Part shown: piece after piece, positions 34,041-42,384 of the stretch | Layout of the letters: each line of letters starts with the position of its first letter | How positions within the stretch are numbered: the first letter of the stretch is position 1 | Source of the DNA: Gemmatimonadota bacterium | GTDB taxonomy: Bacteria > Gemmatimonadota > Gemmatimonadetes > Gemmatimonadales > Gemmatimonadaceae | Length of the DNA: 64,000 nucleotides | Reading direction: 5' to 3' | Assembly: GCA_040388625.1 (NCBI GenBank) | Contig: JAZKBK010000006.1 | Coordinates: forward strand, 234,702 to 298,701 | The notes under the pieces: generated by a model | Databases searched by the model: none | Told to the model about the DNA's origin: nothing | What the model saw: the letters and a program-made list of their open reading frames with translations, nothing else | Made by a program: the position numbers and the translations under genes

Positions 34041-35609
34041 GTGCAGAGAACTCGAAATATCCTGCTCGTTCTGATCGCGATGGCGATCGCACTTCCTGTA
34101 AATCCGGCAAGCGCGCAGAAGACCAGCAAGAAACGCAAGAAGGTCGCAGTAGTTCAGAACCACAGACGCAAGCCGTCAAGATCGAGGTCGCCCAAAGCGG
34201 CCTCGCCGATCACCGCTGTTGCGCACTACACGTCGCCGCGAAGCGCGTCCGCGCTTGCAAGCGATCTCGGCATCTTCCTGGAGCGGACGCGCAGCGGACA
34301 GTGGGGCGTGATGATCACGTCAGTATCACGCGGTGACACGCTCTTCTCGCGTAACCCCGGGCTCGAGCTGAGGCCCGCGTCGACGATGAAGCTCTTCACC
34401 ACGGGCCTCGCGTTCGATCGTTTCGGGCCGGAGTATCAGTTCAGCACCGACGTACTGCGCGATGGTCCCGTCTCGAGCGATGGTACGCTCCAGGGCAACA
34501 TCATCCTGCGTGGAGACGGTGACCCGTCGCTGTCCGGCCGATTTCTGGATGGCGGCCCCAACGCTCCGATGGCGATGCTCGCCCAACGTGTCGTTGCTGC
34601 GGGCATCAAACACGTAACAGGCGATGTGATTGGCGACGCAACGGCGTTCGACAATTCCCTCGTCCCTGACGGATGGCTCACGCGCTACCTCGGCGCAGGC
34701 TACGCCGCACGCGTGAGTGGCCTCTCGCTGAACGAGAACATCGTGTGGGTCGCGGTCTCGCCCGGCTCGGGTAGTCACGCCGAAGTTGCGCTCGAACCGA
34801 TGACCACGGCGATGACCGTCATCAACAAGGCGCGCACGGTTGGAGGAAGAGGTGCCAACCTGCGCATGAGCAAGAAGTCCGACGGAACGATCACGGTTAC
34901 CGGAACCATAGGCCGGCAGGCAGGTACGCGCCGTTACTCATACGTGGTAGATGATCCTGCGATGTTCGCGACCGGAGCGCTACGCGCAGCGCTGCAGGCG
35001 GCAGGAGTGACGGTCAAGGGTTCGACGCGACTCGCGCCGACTCCGGCGAAGGCCGTAAAGGTTGCAAGCCTGCCCTCGCCAACGCTGGCGCGGATGGTGA
35101 GCGCGATGAATCGCGAGAGCATCAACCACTACGCGGAGCTTCTCTTCCGCGACGGTGCACGCGGGCCGCAGCACACGATGCAGGGCACGGTTGCCAACGG
35201 CAACCACGCGATGCATCAGTTCTTCGCGCGCGTCGGAGCCGACACGTCGACGATCTACAACGCCGATGGGAGCGGACTGTCGGTGGACGACCGTGTTACG
35301 GCGCGATCGATGGTTCAGCTGCTGGATTACGCACACAATGCGAGCTGGGGTCCCGAATTCCACGCGTCGCTGCCGGTTGCTGGCGAGAGCGGAACTCAAC
35401 GCACTCGCATGAAGGGAAGTCCCGCACAGGGGAACCTGCATGCCAAGACGGGAACCACAAACGACGTGATCGCGCTCGCCGGTTACGTTACTGCAACCGA
35501 CGGCGAGGTACTGGCGTTTTCATTCCTGTACAACGGCAGCGACCGCTGGAACGCAAAGTCAACGATCGACGTGATGGGCGAGACGCTGGCGAGCTTCGGG
35601 CGCGACTGA
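34041..35609 (+). CDS. dacB: D-alanyl-D-alanine carboxypeptidase/endopeptidase, PBP4 (S13) family
   Basis: 522 residues from GTG 34041, which gives a signal peptide (ILLVLIAMAIALPVNPASAQ). A very basic linker follows (KTSKKRKKVAVV, RRKPSRSRSPK). S13 active-site motifs: SxxK as RPASTMKLFT near residue 114, SxN as RESINHYAE near 360 and KTG as HAKTGTTND near 468. The large inserted domain between the first two motifs (GDGDPSLSGRFLDG, GLSLNENIVWVAVSP) is typical of PBP4. It trims or cleaves peptidoglycan peptide crosslinks in the periplasm. The unusual 30-residue basic stretch after the signal may bind wall polymers or membrane. Confidence 0.93.
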   Translation: MQRTRNILLVLIAMAIALPVNPASAQKTSKKRKKVAVVQNHRRKPSRSRSPKAASPITAVAHYTSPRSASALASDLGIFLERTRSGQWGVMITSVSRGDTLFSRNPGLELRPASTMKLFTTGLAFDRFGPEYQFSTDVLRDGPVSSDGTLQGNIILRGDGDPSLSGRFLDGGPNAPMAMLAQRVVAAGIKHVTGDVIGDATAFDNSLVPDGWLTRYLGAGYAARVSGLSLNENIVWVAVSPGSGSHAEVALEPMTTAMTVINKARTVGGRGANLRMSKKSDGTITVTGTIGRQAGTRRYSYVVDDPAMFATGALRAALQAAGVTVKGSTRLAPTPAKAVKVASLPSPTLARMVSAMNRESINHYAELLFRDGARGPQHTMQGTVANGNHAMHQFFARVGADTSTIYNADGSGLSVDDRVTARSMVQLLDYAHNASWGPEFHASLPVAGESGTQRTRMKGSPAQGNLHAKTGTTNDVIALAGYVTATDGEVLAFSFLYNGSDRWNAKSTIDVMGETLASFGRD

Positions 35610-35629
35610 TCGCCGGCGCGACGCGGGAA

Positions 35630-36772
35630 TCAGATCGCGCGGATGTTGATCCCACGCTTCGCCAACTCGGCGATGTACTCCTTGGCCGGTATGCATTCGT
35701 CGGGGGTGTGAACCCCGTCCGGCTTGATCTCTCCGCGTGCCTGCATCTGACCCGTGATGCTCAATGAGTAGCCGGTCGTACGCATCATCGCGCTGATTCC
35801 GTGCTCCGCGTCGTACTTGTCGATGAGCTCCCAGCCGAGTTTCTTCGCAGTACCATTCTTGCGGCCGCTCACCTCGACGCGCAGCGCGACGAGATCGGGT
35901 GACTTGGGCTTGGTGAGGTGCGGACCCATCGCGGCGACTGCCACATCGCGCGGCGCGACCTTCGTTCCCTTCACATTGATCGCGTCGAGGTCGAGCAGTC
36001 CCAGATCGCGAATCGCTTCCATGATCTTCGCGTGGCCGGGATAACGTAGCGTCTTGTACTCCATCGTCTTGATCTTGCCCTCGTAGCGGAAGGGCAGAGT
36101 CGAGAGTCCGCCGGCAGTGTGGAATGCCTCGAGCTCTCCAACCGGCTTCGCAAATTCCACCGGCTCGATCTCGCTCAGCGCAGTCACCTGCGCGCGCTTG
36201 CCGTTCCGCACCACCCACGAAAGCGTCGTGTAGTAATCGAGCACACCTTCCAGCGAGTAGACGATCTGATACTTGAGCGGACCCTCGGGGTGCTGTGGCA
36301 GTCCGCCCACGAAGATCTTGACCGAATCGACTTCGTCCAGCTGCGAGATGCCGTACTGCGCGAGAATGGTGTCCATCCCAGGAGCGAGTCCGCAGTCGGG
36401 GATCACAGTGCACTTCTGCTCCTTCGCGCGGCTGTCGAGCTTCTTCTGCTCGAAGACGATGTCGGTGTTGCCGCCGAGGTCGCAGAAGTTCACTCCGACT
36501 TCGACCGCGTACTTCGCCATGTCGAGATTGAAGTAGTACGGAATCGCGCTCATGACTGCGTCGCAGCCGCGCATCAGAGCGCGCACAGCATCCGCATCGC
36601 GCACGTCCACCGGCGTCGGGATCAGCCGCTTGCCGGAGTATGGCTTGAGGAAGTCGGCGAGGTGATCGATGTGAAGGTCGGCCAGCCGAACCTCGGTGAC
36701 TTCGGGATTCTGCAAGAGATCGTACGCGCAAGCCGAGCCCTGCAGTCCTGCGCCCAAGACGAGCATCCGCAT
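35630..36772 (-). CDS. Saccharopine dehydrogenase-like oxidoreductase
   Basis: 380 residues. An N-terminal Rossmann fold opens MLVLGAGLQGSACAYDLLQ. Then follow VDVRDADAVRALMRGCDAVM, GVNFCDLGGNTDIVFEQKKL and the catalytic-domain start CGLAPGMDTILAQYGISQ. This matches lysine 6-dehydrogenase/saccharopine dehydrogenase family enzymes, which oxidise or form lysine-derived amines with NAD(P). The exact substrate is undetermined. ATG 36772 was chosen over TTG 36787. A structured RNA ending in an intrinsic terminator lies directly upstream on the same strand, so expression may be controlled by readthrough. Confidence 0.85.
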   Translation of the reverse strand: MRMLVLGAGLQGSACAYDLLQNPEVTEVRLADLHIDHLADFLKPYSGKRLIPTPVDVRDADAVRALMRGCDAVMSAIPYYFNLDMAKYAVEVGVNFCDLGGNTDIVFEQKKLDSRAKEQKCTVIPDCGLAPGMDTILAQYGISQLDEVDSVKIFVGGLPQHPEGPLKYQIVYSLEGVLDYYTTLSWVVRNGKRAQVTALSEIEPVEFAKPVGELEAFHTAGGLSTLPFRYEGKIKTMEYKTLRYPGHAKIMEAIRDLGLLDLDAINVKGTKVAPRDVAVAAMGPHLTKPKSPDLVALRVEVSGRKNGTAKKLGWELIDKYDAEHGISAMMRTTGYSLSITGQMQARGEIKPDGVHTPDECIPAKEYIAELAKRGINIRAI

Positions 36773-36810
36773 TCTGGTATTCCTCAAACGAAAGTGAAAC
36801 GACGTGACAG

Positions 36811-36846
36811 CGAAAACAGAAAACCTCCCATGAACAGCGTGGGAGG
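36811..36846 (-). terminator. Intrinsic terminator upstream of the saccharopine dehydrogenase-like gene
   Basis: On minus: CCTCCCA, nine loop bases, TGGGAGG, then TTTTCTGTTTTC. It ends the candidate structured RNA 39 bp before the gene start. Confidence 0.8.
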
Positions 36847-36991
36847 CGGCAAATTCAACAAGGCCCTGACACCTATCCGATTGTTACAGGATCGAACAGG
36901 TCATCCCCACGCGCGAATGCTGGGCGCGTGCGTTGGGAGCCGCAAAGAGGCTCGGGCGTTCCATGGCTGGAGTAAGGATGTTGGCCATCAG
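36811..36991 (-). ncRNA. Unassigned structured RNA with own promoter and terminator (about 180 nt)
   Basis: A strong promoter predicts transcription starting near 36991, and a T-tailed hairpin ends it near 36811. Between them lie several stable helices: GAGCC/GGCTC, CACGCGC/GCGCGTG, ACCT plus ATCC pairing with GGAT plus AGGT, a long-range CATCC/GGATG, and a closing CAACA/TGTTG near the two ends. Size and closed-stem shape resemble 6S RNA, and the position resembles a riboswitch leader for the downstream dehydrogenase gene. I could match it to no family. Lysine-riboswitch landmarks are absent. No ORF in the interval looks coding. Confidence 0.55.
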
Positions 36992-36997
36992 ACCCGA

Positions 36998-37026
36998 ATG
37001 CTACGGAAGAACGCGGCGAGAGTCAA
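36998..37026 (-). promoter_or_regulatory. Promoter of the structured RNA
   Basis: On minus, TTGACT (37026-37021) and TAGCAT (37003-36998) are spaced by exactly 17 bp, the best promoter match in this gap. Confidence 0.6.
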
Positions 37027-37098
37027 GGCGACGGACACCCGGCACGCCGCACGATGAGGCTGACGTCGAGCTGTTCCACGAGTGGCTATTCTTCAGAT

Positions 37099-37533
37099 AT
37101 GACCTGGCAATCCCATCTTCTCACGACGCCGGAACAGCTTCGCGACCTTCTGGAGCGGTCCAAGCGGATCGCCGTACTCGGAATCAAGCCCGATCCACAC
37201 CAGCCGGCGTATGACATCCCCGAATACTTGCAGCACGCCGGCTACCAAATCATTCCTGTCCCCGTCTACTATCCGGATCTGAAAGAAGTATTGGGTCAAC
37301 CGGTCTATCGGTCGCTCGTCGACGTTCCTGGTGAAATAGACATCGTCGACGTCTTTAGACGCCCCGCGGACATTCCGAAGCATATCGACGACATGATCGC
37401 GAAGCATCCGAAGGCCGTCTGGTTCCAGCTCGGAATTCGGAACGACGAAGCGGCAGAGGCGCTCGCACGTGCAGGAATTGACGTCGTGCAGGATCGCTGC
37501 ATGAAGGTCGAGCTGAAGCGGATCGGAAGATAG
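37099..37533 (+). CDS. CoA-binding (YccU-like) protein
   Basis: 144 residues, a single CoA-binding Rossmann domain: RIAVLGIKPDPHQPAYDIPEY, GYQIIPVPVYYPDLKEVLGQ, SLVDVPGEIDIVDVFRRPAD and KAVWFQLGIRNDEAAEALAR, ending near the conserved DRCMKVE. The pattern matches YccU-type proteins related to the succinyl-CoA synthetase alpha N-terminus. Physiological role is unknown. ATG 37099 starts the conserved sequence. It diverges from the structured RNA/dehydrogenase unit across the 37.0-kb region. Confidence 0.9.
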   Translation: MTWQSHLLTTPEQLRDLLERSKRIAVLGIKPDPHQPAYDIPEYLQHAGYQIIPVPVYYPDLKEVLGQPVYRSLVDVPGEIDIVDVFRRPADIPKHIDDMIAKHPKAVWFQLGIRNDEAAEALARAGIDVVQDRCMKVELKRIGR

Positions 37534-37543
37534 CAGGACAGAT

Positions 37544-37564
37544 CGTCATTCCCGCGAAAGCGGG
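37544..37564. repeat. NEMIS-like CGTCATTCCCGCGAAAGCGGG repeat
   Basis: CCCGC-GAAA-GCGGG hairpin preceded by CGTCATT, a widely dispersed bacterial repeat type. It lies between convergent genes. A diverged copy occurs at 49864. Confidence 0.6.
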
Positions 37565-37576
37565 TCGACGAGTCCC

Positions 37577-38821
37577 CTACGCGCAGACCTGGTTCCGGCC
37601 TCGGTCCTTGGCGCGATACAGCGCGGCATCTGCCTGCGCGAACAGATCTTCCGCGCTGTCGACATGGGGTGACGGGAAACACGAGACGCCGATCGAAACT
37701 GTGACTCGGACAGAAGCCGTTCGCGCAGCCTCGAAGTTGTGCTGCTCCACCCGCTGCCGGATGCGCTCGGCGAAAGCAACGGCGCCCATCTCACCCGTTT
37801 CCGGAAGGACTACCACGAATTCCTCGCCGCCGTAGCGCGCGACCATGTCCACGCTGCGCACGGCTCGCTGAAGGATCATGCCGATGCCGCGCAACACTTC
37901 GTCACCGACCAGATGGCCGAAGGTGTCGTTGACGAGCTTGAAGTGATCCAGATCGATCATGAGCATCGTCAGCGGCGAATTGTAGCGCCGCACCCGCTCC
38001 AGCTCGGCGACAAGGCGAATCGTCAGTGCGCGGCGATTGAGTAGATGCGTGAGCGGATCGGTATGCGCCAGCGCTTCCAGGCGCGCGTTATCGGCCTTGG
38101 TCTGCTCGATCGTGTGCGCCTGCTCGATCGCGTTCACAGCACTCTTGATCACCGTGTCGGCGAACTCGACATCGCTTGCCGCAAGCGGATCCTGATCGGT
38201 CGTGCGACGCAGGAGGAATACGCCGGTGCGCATCTTCTCGAACGCGAACGGAATCGCGATGACGGAGCGCACGTTCATGCGGGTGCCGTCGCGTGCCCAC
38301 TGTTCACGCAGACGGGCGTACCACGGACTCGTCTGCAGGTCCTGTATCAGCACCGGCCGCTTCTGATCCAGTGCGGCGGATACTTCGGGATAGCGATCGA
38401 GCTCGATCTCCAGATTTGCGAGATTGGGTTGCTCGAATGCGGTGGCGACCATTCCACGTGCATCGCCTGCTCTGGCAAGGATTACCGAAGAATGGGAGAG
38501 CTGCAGTGCACGGGCGAGTCGCCGGGCGACCATGTGGAAGATCTCCTCGGTGGAGAGATTCCCCATGACTTCGTGCATGATGTCGACGAGGTGACGCTTG
38601 CTCTCAGCTTCCTGTCGCGTGCGAAGCAGCTCGCCTTCAGCCTTGCGCAGGGCAGCACGCAGTGCTTCGAGTTGATCGCCGGCTTCGGCGCTAGCGGCTG
38701 GAGCCGCAGGATCGGGGAGATTCTGCGGCGTTTGCTCGCACTCCGGACCAGTCACACCCGCTCGAGCGGGATCGGGATCGGGATCGGCTTCGGGAGGATT
38801 TCCTTGCGGGTCCACCGTCAT
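37577..38821 (-). CDS. Diguanylate cyclase with GAF domain
   Basis: 414 residues from ATG 38821. The open frame continues to a TTG at 38887 that overlaps gyrA's end. A disordered Pro/Asp-rich N-terminus (GNPPEADPDPDP) precedes a coiled coil (about 50-80), a GAF-like domain (about 85-240, SSVILARAGDARGMV, VRSVIAIPFAFEKMRTGVFL) and a GGDEF domain (about 255-414). The active site is GGEEF with inhibitory I-site RSVD five residues before it, so it should make c-di-GMP and be feedback-inhibited. It lies 49 bp after gyrA on the same strand and may share its transcript. The signal sensed by GAF is unknown. Confidence 0.92.
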   Translation of the reverse strand: MTVDPQGNPPEADPDPDPARAGVTGPECEQTPQNLPDPAAPAASAEAGDQLEALRAALRKAEGELLRTRQEAESKRHLVDIMHEVMGNLSTEEIFHMVARRLARALQLSHSSVILARAGDARGMVATAFEQPNLANLEIELDRYPEVSAALDQKRPVLIQDLQTSPWYARLREQWARDGTRMNVRSVIAIPFAFEKMRTGVFLLRRTTDQDPLAASDVEFADTVIKSAVNAIEQAHTIEQTKADNARLEALAHTDPLTHLLNRRALTIRLVAELERVRRYNSPLTMLMIDLDHFKLVNDTFGHLVGDEVLRGIGMILQRAVRSVDMVARYGGEEFVVVLPETGEMGAVAFAERIRQRVEQHNFEAARTASVRVTVSIGVSCFPSPHVDSAEDLFAQADAALYRAKDRGRNQVCA

Positions 38822-38870
38822 CGGATTCCGATCCGCACTCGTGGGATGTGGCGGCTCAGTCAGGTCCCTG

Positions 38871-41387
38871 TCACTCTTCGTCAGCAAGCGTTTCGACTAT
38901 CTCCTCATCCGCGGTGCCGTCGTCATCCTCGACCTTGTCTTCGGGGATGACACGCGCAACCGCAGTCACAAGATCGCCATCGTCCAGATTAACGAGCTTA
39001 ACACCCTGCGCAATTCTTCCTGTCACGCGCACCTGCGAAACCGACGAACGTATGATAACGCCGTGTTTCGTAATGAGCATGATCTCATCTTCGGGCAACA
39101 CTTCCATCAGTGACACCACGTCACCGGTCTTGTCCGTGCGGTTGACAGTGATGATTCCCTTTCCACCGCGCTTCTGAACTCTGTAATCGTCTATGTGCGA
39201 GCACTTGCCGAGTCCCTTTTCGGTTACAACGAGAAGAGTCGCCTCGCGCTTGATCACGACCATTCCAACGACTGCGTCGTCCGGGCGCAGCTCGATGCCC
39301 TTCACACCTGTTGTGTCGCGGCCCATCTCGCGCACATCCTTCTCATGGAATCGTACCGACAGGCCATGCTTTGTTGCGAGCACGACGTCGTTCGTTCCAC
39401 TTGTAACCTGCACGTCGATCAGCTCGTCACCGGATTCAATCTTGATTGCCTTGATTCCGTTGGCGCGCGGATTTGCGTACGCCGACAGTGCGGTCTTCTT
39501 GACCGTTCCGCGGCGGGTACAAAACAGCAACGACTGCGTATCCCCGAACTCGCGCACGGGAACCACAGCTCGAATCTGAGTATCGGGCTGGACGTTGATG
39601 AGGTTAACGATGGGCTTTCCCCTGCTGGCGCGGCCAGCCTGGGGGATCTCGTGGACCTTGAGCCAGAAACAGCGCCCGTCATCCGTGAAACAGAGGATGT
39701 AGTCATGGGTCGACCCGATAAACAGGTGCTCGATGAAGTCCTCTTCCTTGAGCCCCTGCCCGTTCAGGCCGCGACCGCCGCGACGCTGCTTGCGGTAGGT
39801 CGAGGTGGACGTCCTCTTGATGTATCCCGTATGTGAGATCGTGATCACCATGTCCTCCTCGGCGATCAGATCCTCGACCGAGAACTCGCCCTGGTCGTTG
39901 GTGATCTCGGATCGACGCTCGTCCCCGTAGGTGGCGTTGATCTTCTCCAGCTCCTCGCGAATGATCTGCATGCGGCGCGGACGTGACGCGAGAATGTCGC
40001 GCATCTCCTTGATGAATGCGCGCAGATCCTTGAGCTCGGCTTCCAGCTTCTCGATCTCGAGACCGGTGAGCTTGGCGAGGCGCATGTTGAGGATCGCTTC
40101 CGCCTGCCGCTCGCTCAGTTTGAAGCGCGCCTGCAGCTGCGTGCTCGCCGTGGGTGTGTCCTTGGCCGCACGGATGAGCTTGATGACCGCGTCGATGTTG
40201 TCGACGGCGATCTTCAATCCTTCGAGGATGTGCTCGCGCTCGAGCGCCTTGTCCAGCTCGAACTGAGTGCGCCGCGTCACTACTTCGTGACGGTGCGCGA
40301 TGAAGTGCATCAGCACATCCTTGAGCGGCAGCACCTTCGGCACCAGCTGCCCCGTCACCGAATCCGGGACGAGCGCAAGCATGATGACACCGAACGTGGA
40401 CTGCATCGCGGTGTGCTTGTACAGCTGGTTCAGAACTACGCGAGGAATCGCGTCGCGCTTGAGCTCGATCACCATGCGCATTCCATCGCGATCGCTCTCG
40501 TCGCGCAGATCGCTGATGCCTTCGAGCTTGCCCTCGCGGACCTGATCGCGGATGTCGATGAGCAACCGGGACTTGTTGACCTGGTAAGGCAGCTCGGTGA
40601 CCACGATCTGGGCACGATTGGAAGACTCGCGCTCCTCGATCACCGCGCGAGCGCGCATGACGATTCGTCCGCGGCCGGTTTCCTGGTAGTCGGTGATTCC
40701 GGCGGTGCCGTAGATGTAACCGGCGGTCGGGAAATCGGGCCCCTTGATGTGCTTGCGGAGCGCGCTGCCCGGAAGATCGGGGTCTTCGATGAGCGCCACG
40801 AGCGCGCTCGTGACTTCACGCAGGTTGTGCGGCGGAATGTTGGTCGCCATTCCGACCGCGATGCCGGACGAGCCGTTGACGAGCAGATTGGGCATCGCCG
40901 ACGGAAGCACGCGCGGTTCCTGCAGGCGATCGTCGAAGTTCGGCTGGAAGTCGACGGTGTTCTTGTCGATGTCGCCGAGCATCTCGGTGGCGATGCGTGT
41001 GAGACGCGCTTCGGTGTAGCGGTATGCGGCCGCGTTGTCGCCATCGACGGATCCGAAGTTTCCCTGACCGTCCACCAGCGGATAGCGCAGCGAGAAGTCC
41101 TGCACCATGCGCACGAGTGCGTCGTACACAGAGCTGTCACCGTGCGGGTGATACTTGCCGAGCACGTCGCCGACGACGGTCGCGGACTTCTTGTACGGGC
41201 GTCCGGGAACAAGACCGAGCTCGTTCATCGCATACAGAACTCTGCGATGCACCGGCTTCAGCCCGTCACGCACGTCCGGGAGCGCGCGCGAGACGATGAC
41301 GCTCATCGAGTAGTTGATGAACGATTCCTGAACCTCTTCGTGGATCAGCCGCGGGAGTATTCGCTCGCGGTTATTTGGAGCTGTCAT
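38871..41387 (-). CDS. gyrA: DNA gyrase subunit A
   Basis: 838 residues. The N-terminus is canonical: [40 protein letters not shown]. The catalytic tyrosine lies in [15 protein letters not shown]. The gyrase-specific GyrA box QRRGGRG (in [16 protein letters not shown]) opens the C-terminal pinwheel, separating it from ParC. The C-terminus is acidic ([19 protein letters not shown]). It breaks and rejoins DNA in the A2B2 gyrase. ATG 41387 was chosen over GTG 41405. gyrB is not in the window. A good promoter lies 80 bp upstream. Confidence 0.98.
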   Translation of the reverse strand: MTAPNNRERILPRLIHEEVQESFINYSMSVIVSRALPDVRDGLKPVHRRVLYAMNELGLVPGRPYKKSATVVGDVLGKYHPHGDSSVYDALVRMVQDFSLRYPLVDGQGNFGSVDGDNAAAYRYTEARLTRIATEMLGDIDKNTVDFQPNFDDRLQEPRVLPSAMPNLLVNGSSGIAVGMATNIPPHNLREVTSALVALIEDPDLPGSALRKHIKGPDFPTAGYIYGTAGITDYQETGRGRIVMRARAVIEERESSNRAQIVVTELPYQVNKSRLLIDIRDQVREGKLEGISDLRDESDRDGMRMVIELKRDAIPRVVLNQLYKHTAMQSTFGVIMLALVPDSVTGQLVPKVLPLKDVLMHFIAHRHEVVTRRTQFELDKALEREHILEGLKIAVDNIDAVIKLIRAAKDTPTASTQLQARFKLSERQAEAILNMRLAKLTGLEIEKLEAELKDLRAFIKEMRDILASRPRRMQIIREELEKINATYGDERRSEITNDQGEFSVEDLIAEEDMVITISHTGYIKRTSTSTYRKQRRGGRGLNGQGLKEEDFIEHLFIGSTHDYILCFTDDGRCFWLKVHEIPQAGRASRGKPIVNLINVQPDTQIRAVVPVREFGDTQSLLFCTRRGTVKKTALSAYANPRANGIKAIKIESGDELIDVQVTSGTNDVVLATKHGLSVRFHEKDVREMGRDTTGVKGIELRPDDAVVGMVVIKREATLLVVTEKGLGKCSHIDDYRVQKRGGKGIITVNRTDKTGDVVSLMEVLPEDEIMLITKHGVIIRSSVSQVRVTGRIAQGVKLVNLDDGDLVTAVARVIPEDKVEDDDGTADEEIVETLADEE

Positions 41388-41467
41388 GGCGTGTCGATAC
41401 CGCACTTGCGGTGGGCGTCCGAGCAGGAACCCACCTGATGATTTGAGCTAATTCAGGGCAACCTCGA

Positions 41468-41496
41468 AATATAGCCGCCGGAACGCCTTTTAGCAA
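41468..41496 (-). promoter_or_regulatory. gyrA promoter
   Basis: On minus, TTGCTA (41496-41491), 17 bp, TATATT (41473-41468). The predicted start near 41461 gives a leader of about 75 nt. Confidence 0.65.
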
Positions 41497-41592
41497 CCTC
41501 GCCACAACAACGTAAGTTATTGTGGGACAATGATTTAGCGCATCGCTCCCGCAATCGCGCAGTGCGCCGTGATTTCGGTATCTATTCGGGGG

Positions 41593-42339
41593 CTAAAAGC
41601 CGCTAGATTCGGACTCGAACTCGTCGGTCCGGTCGGCAGCATCCTGGGCCGCGTTTTCGCGGTCGATCGACTCACGCTCGGCCTTGTACCGGTTGTACCA
41701 GTTCCGCGTCACCTCGCCGGCCAGATCCCGGTTGCCGAGCCCGAAGGCGAGCGAAGCCGAGAGCGCGATGGCGCCGAAGAGGATCGCGAACGCGGTAGTG
41801 ACGATGTCGGTCGCGACGCCGAGCTCCTGCAGCGCCATGAAGATGGCGATGAGGATCACCCCACCCTTTCCGAACCGCGACAGGGTCGGGCCGCCGTGTA
41901 TCGCGCCTGCGGAGGCCATGATGAGCCCGCCCACGAAGTCGCCGAGTACGATGCCGACGATGATGATTACGATCGCCGCAATGAGGCTCGGGATGTAGCT
42001 CACCAGCTCGCCGAACATGTTGCCGAGCGACGAGAGGCCAAGGGCGTTGGCGGCGATCATCAGGACGGCGAACATCACGAACCAGAAGACCACGCTCGCC
42101 GTGACGCGCGTCGGGTTCATGTGGGAACCGGAGCGCTCGACTGCCTGGAGCACGCCACCGCGCTCCAGGATGTGGTTGAAATGGACTCGCCGGAGAAGCT
42201 TGTCGGTTCCCTTCTCCAGCAACCTGGCCAGGAGGTAACCCGCGAAGAGGATTACGAGCGCACCGAAGAGCGCAGGGACGTAGTGGTAGAGCTGGTCGAA
42301 GCTGTCCTGCAGGCGGTCGCCGAAGCTGGTCGAGTCCAT
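41593..42339 (-). CDS. Conserved TM-helix (MscS-related, CmpX-like) membrane protein
   Basis: 248 residues with about five membrane segments: YVPALFGALVILFAGYLLAR, ASVVFWFVMFAVLMIAANAL, LVSYIPSLIAAIVIIIVGIV, GKGGVILIAIFMALQELGVA and ILFGAIALSASLAFGLGNRD. The repeat of the conserved TM-helix motif with the final LAFGLGNRDLAGE is that of small MscS-related proteins such as CmpX. A cytosolic C-terminal charged tail (RYKAERESIDRENAAQDAAD) replaces the MscS beta domain. A stretch-responsive role is inferred only. ATG 42339 was chosen. The gene lies 45 bp after uvrA2 on the same strand. Confidence 0.8.
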   Translation of the reverse strand: MDSTSFGDRLQDSFDQLYHYVPALFGALVILFAGYLLARLLEKGTDKLLRRVHFNHILERGGVLQAVERSGSHMNPTRVTASVVFWFVMFAVLMIAANALGLSSLGNMFGELVSYIPSLIAAIVIIIVGIVLGDFVGGLIMASAGAIHGGPTLSRFGKGGVILIAIFMALQELGVATDIVTTAFAILFGAIALSASLAFGLGNRDLAGEVTRNWYNRYKAERESIDRENAAQDAADRTDEFESESSGF

Positions 42340-42384
42340 GAATGGGAAATCTATGGGCAACCGCTCGGCCGTGCGCAACGAGTT

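Noticed and set aside
36811..36991. Lysine riboswitch before the saccharopine-dehydrogenase-like gene
   Set aside because: The conserved AGAGG-type and GAGTA/GGAAGG segments of the lysine aptamer are absent.
36119..37057. Plus-strand ORF across the dehydrogenase and the structured RNA
   Set aside because: Antisense to a good family member, and its tail crosses a promoter and hairpins.
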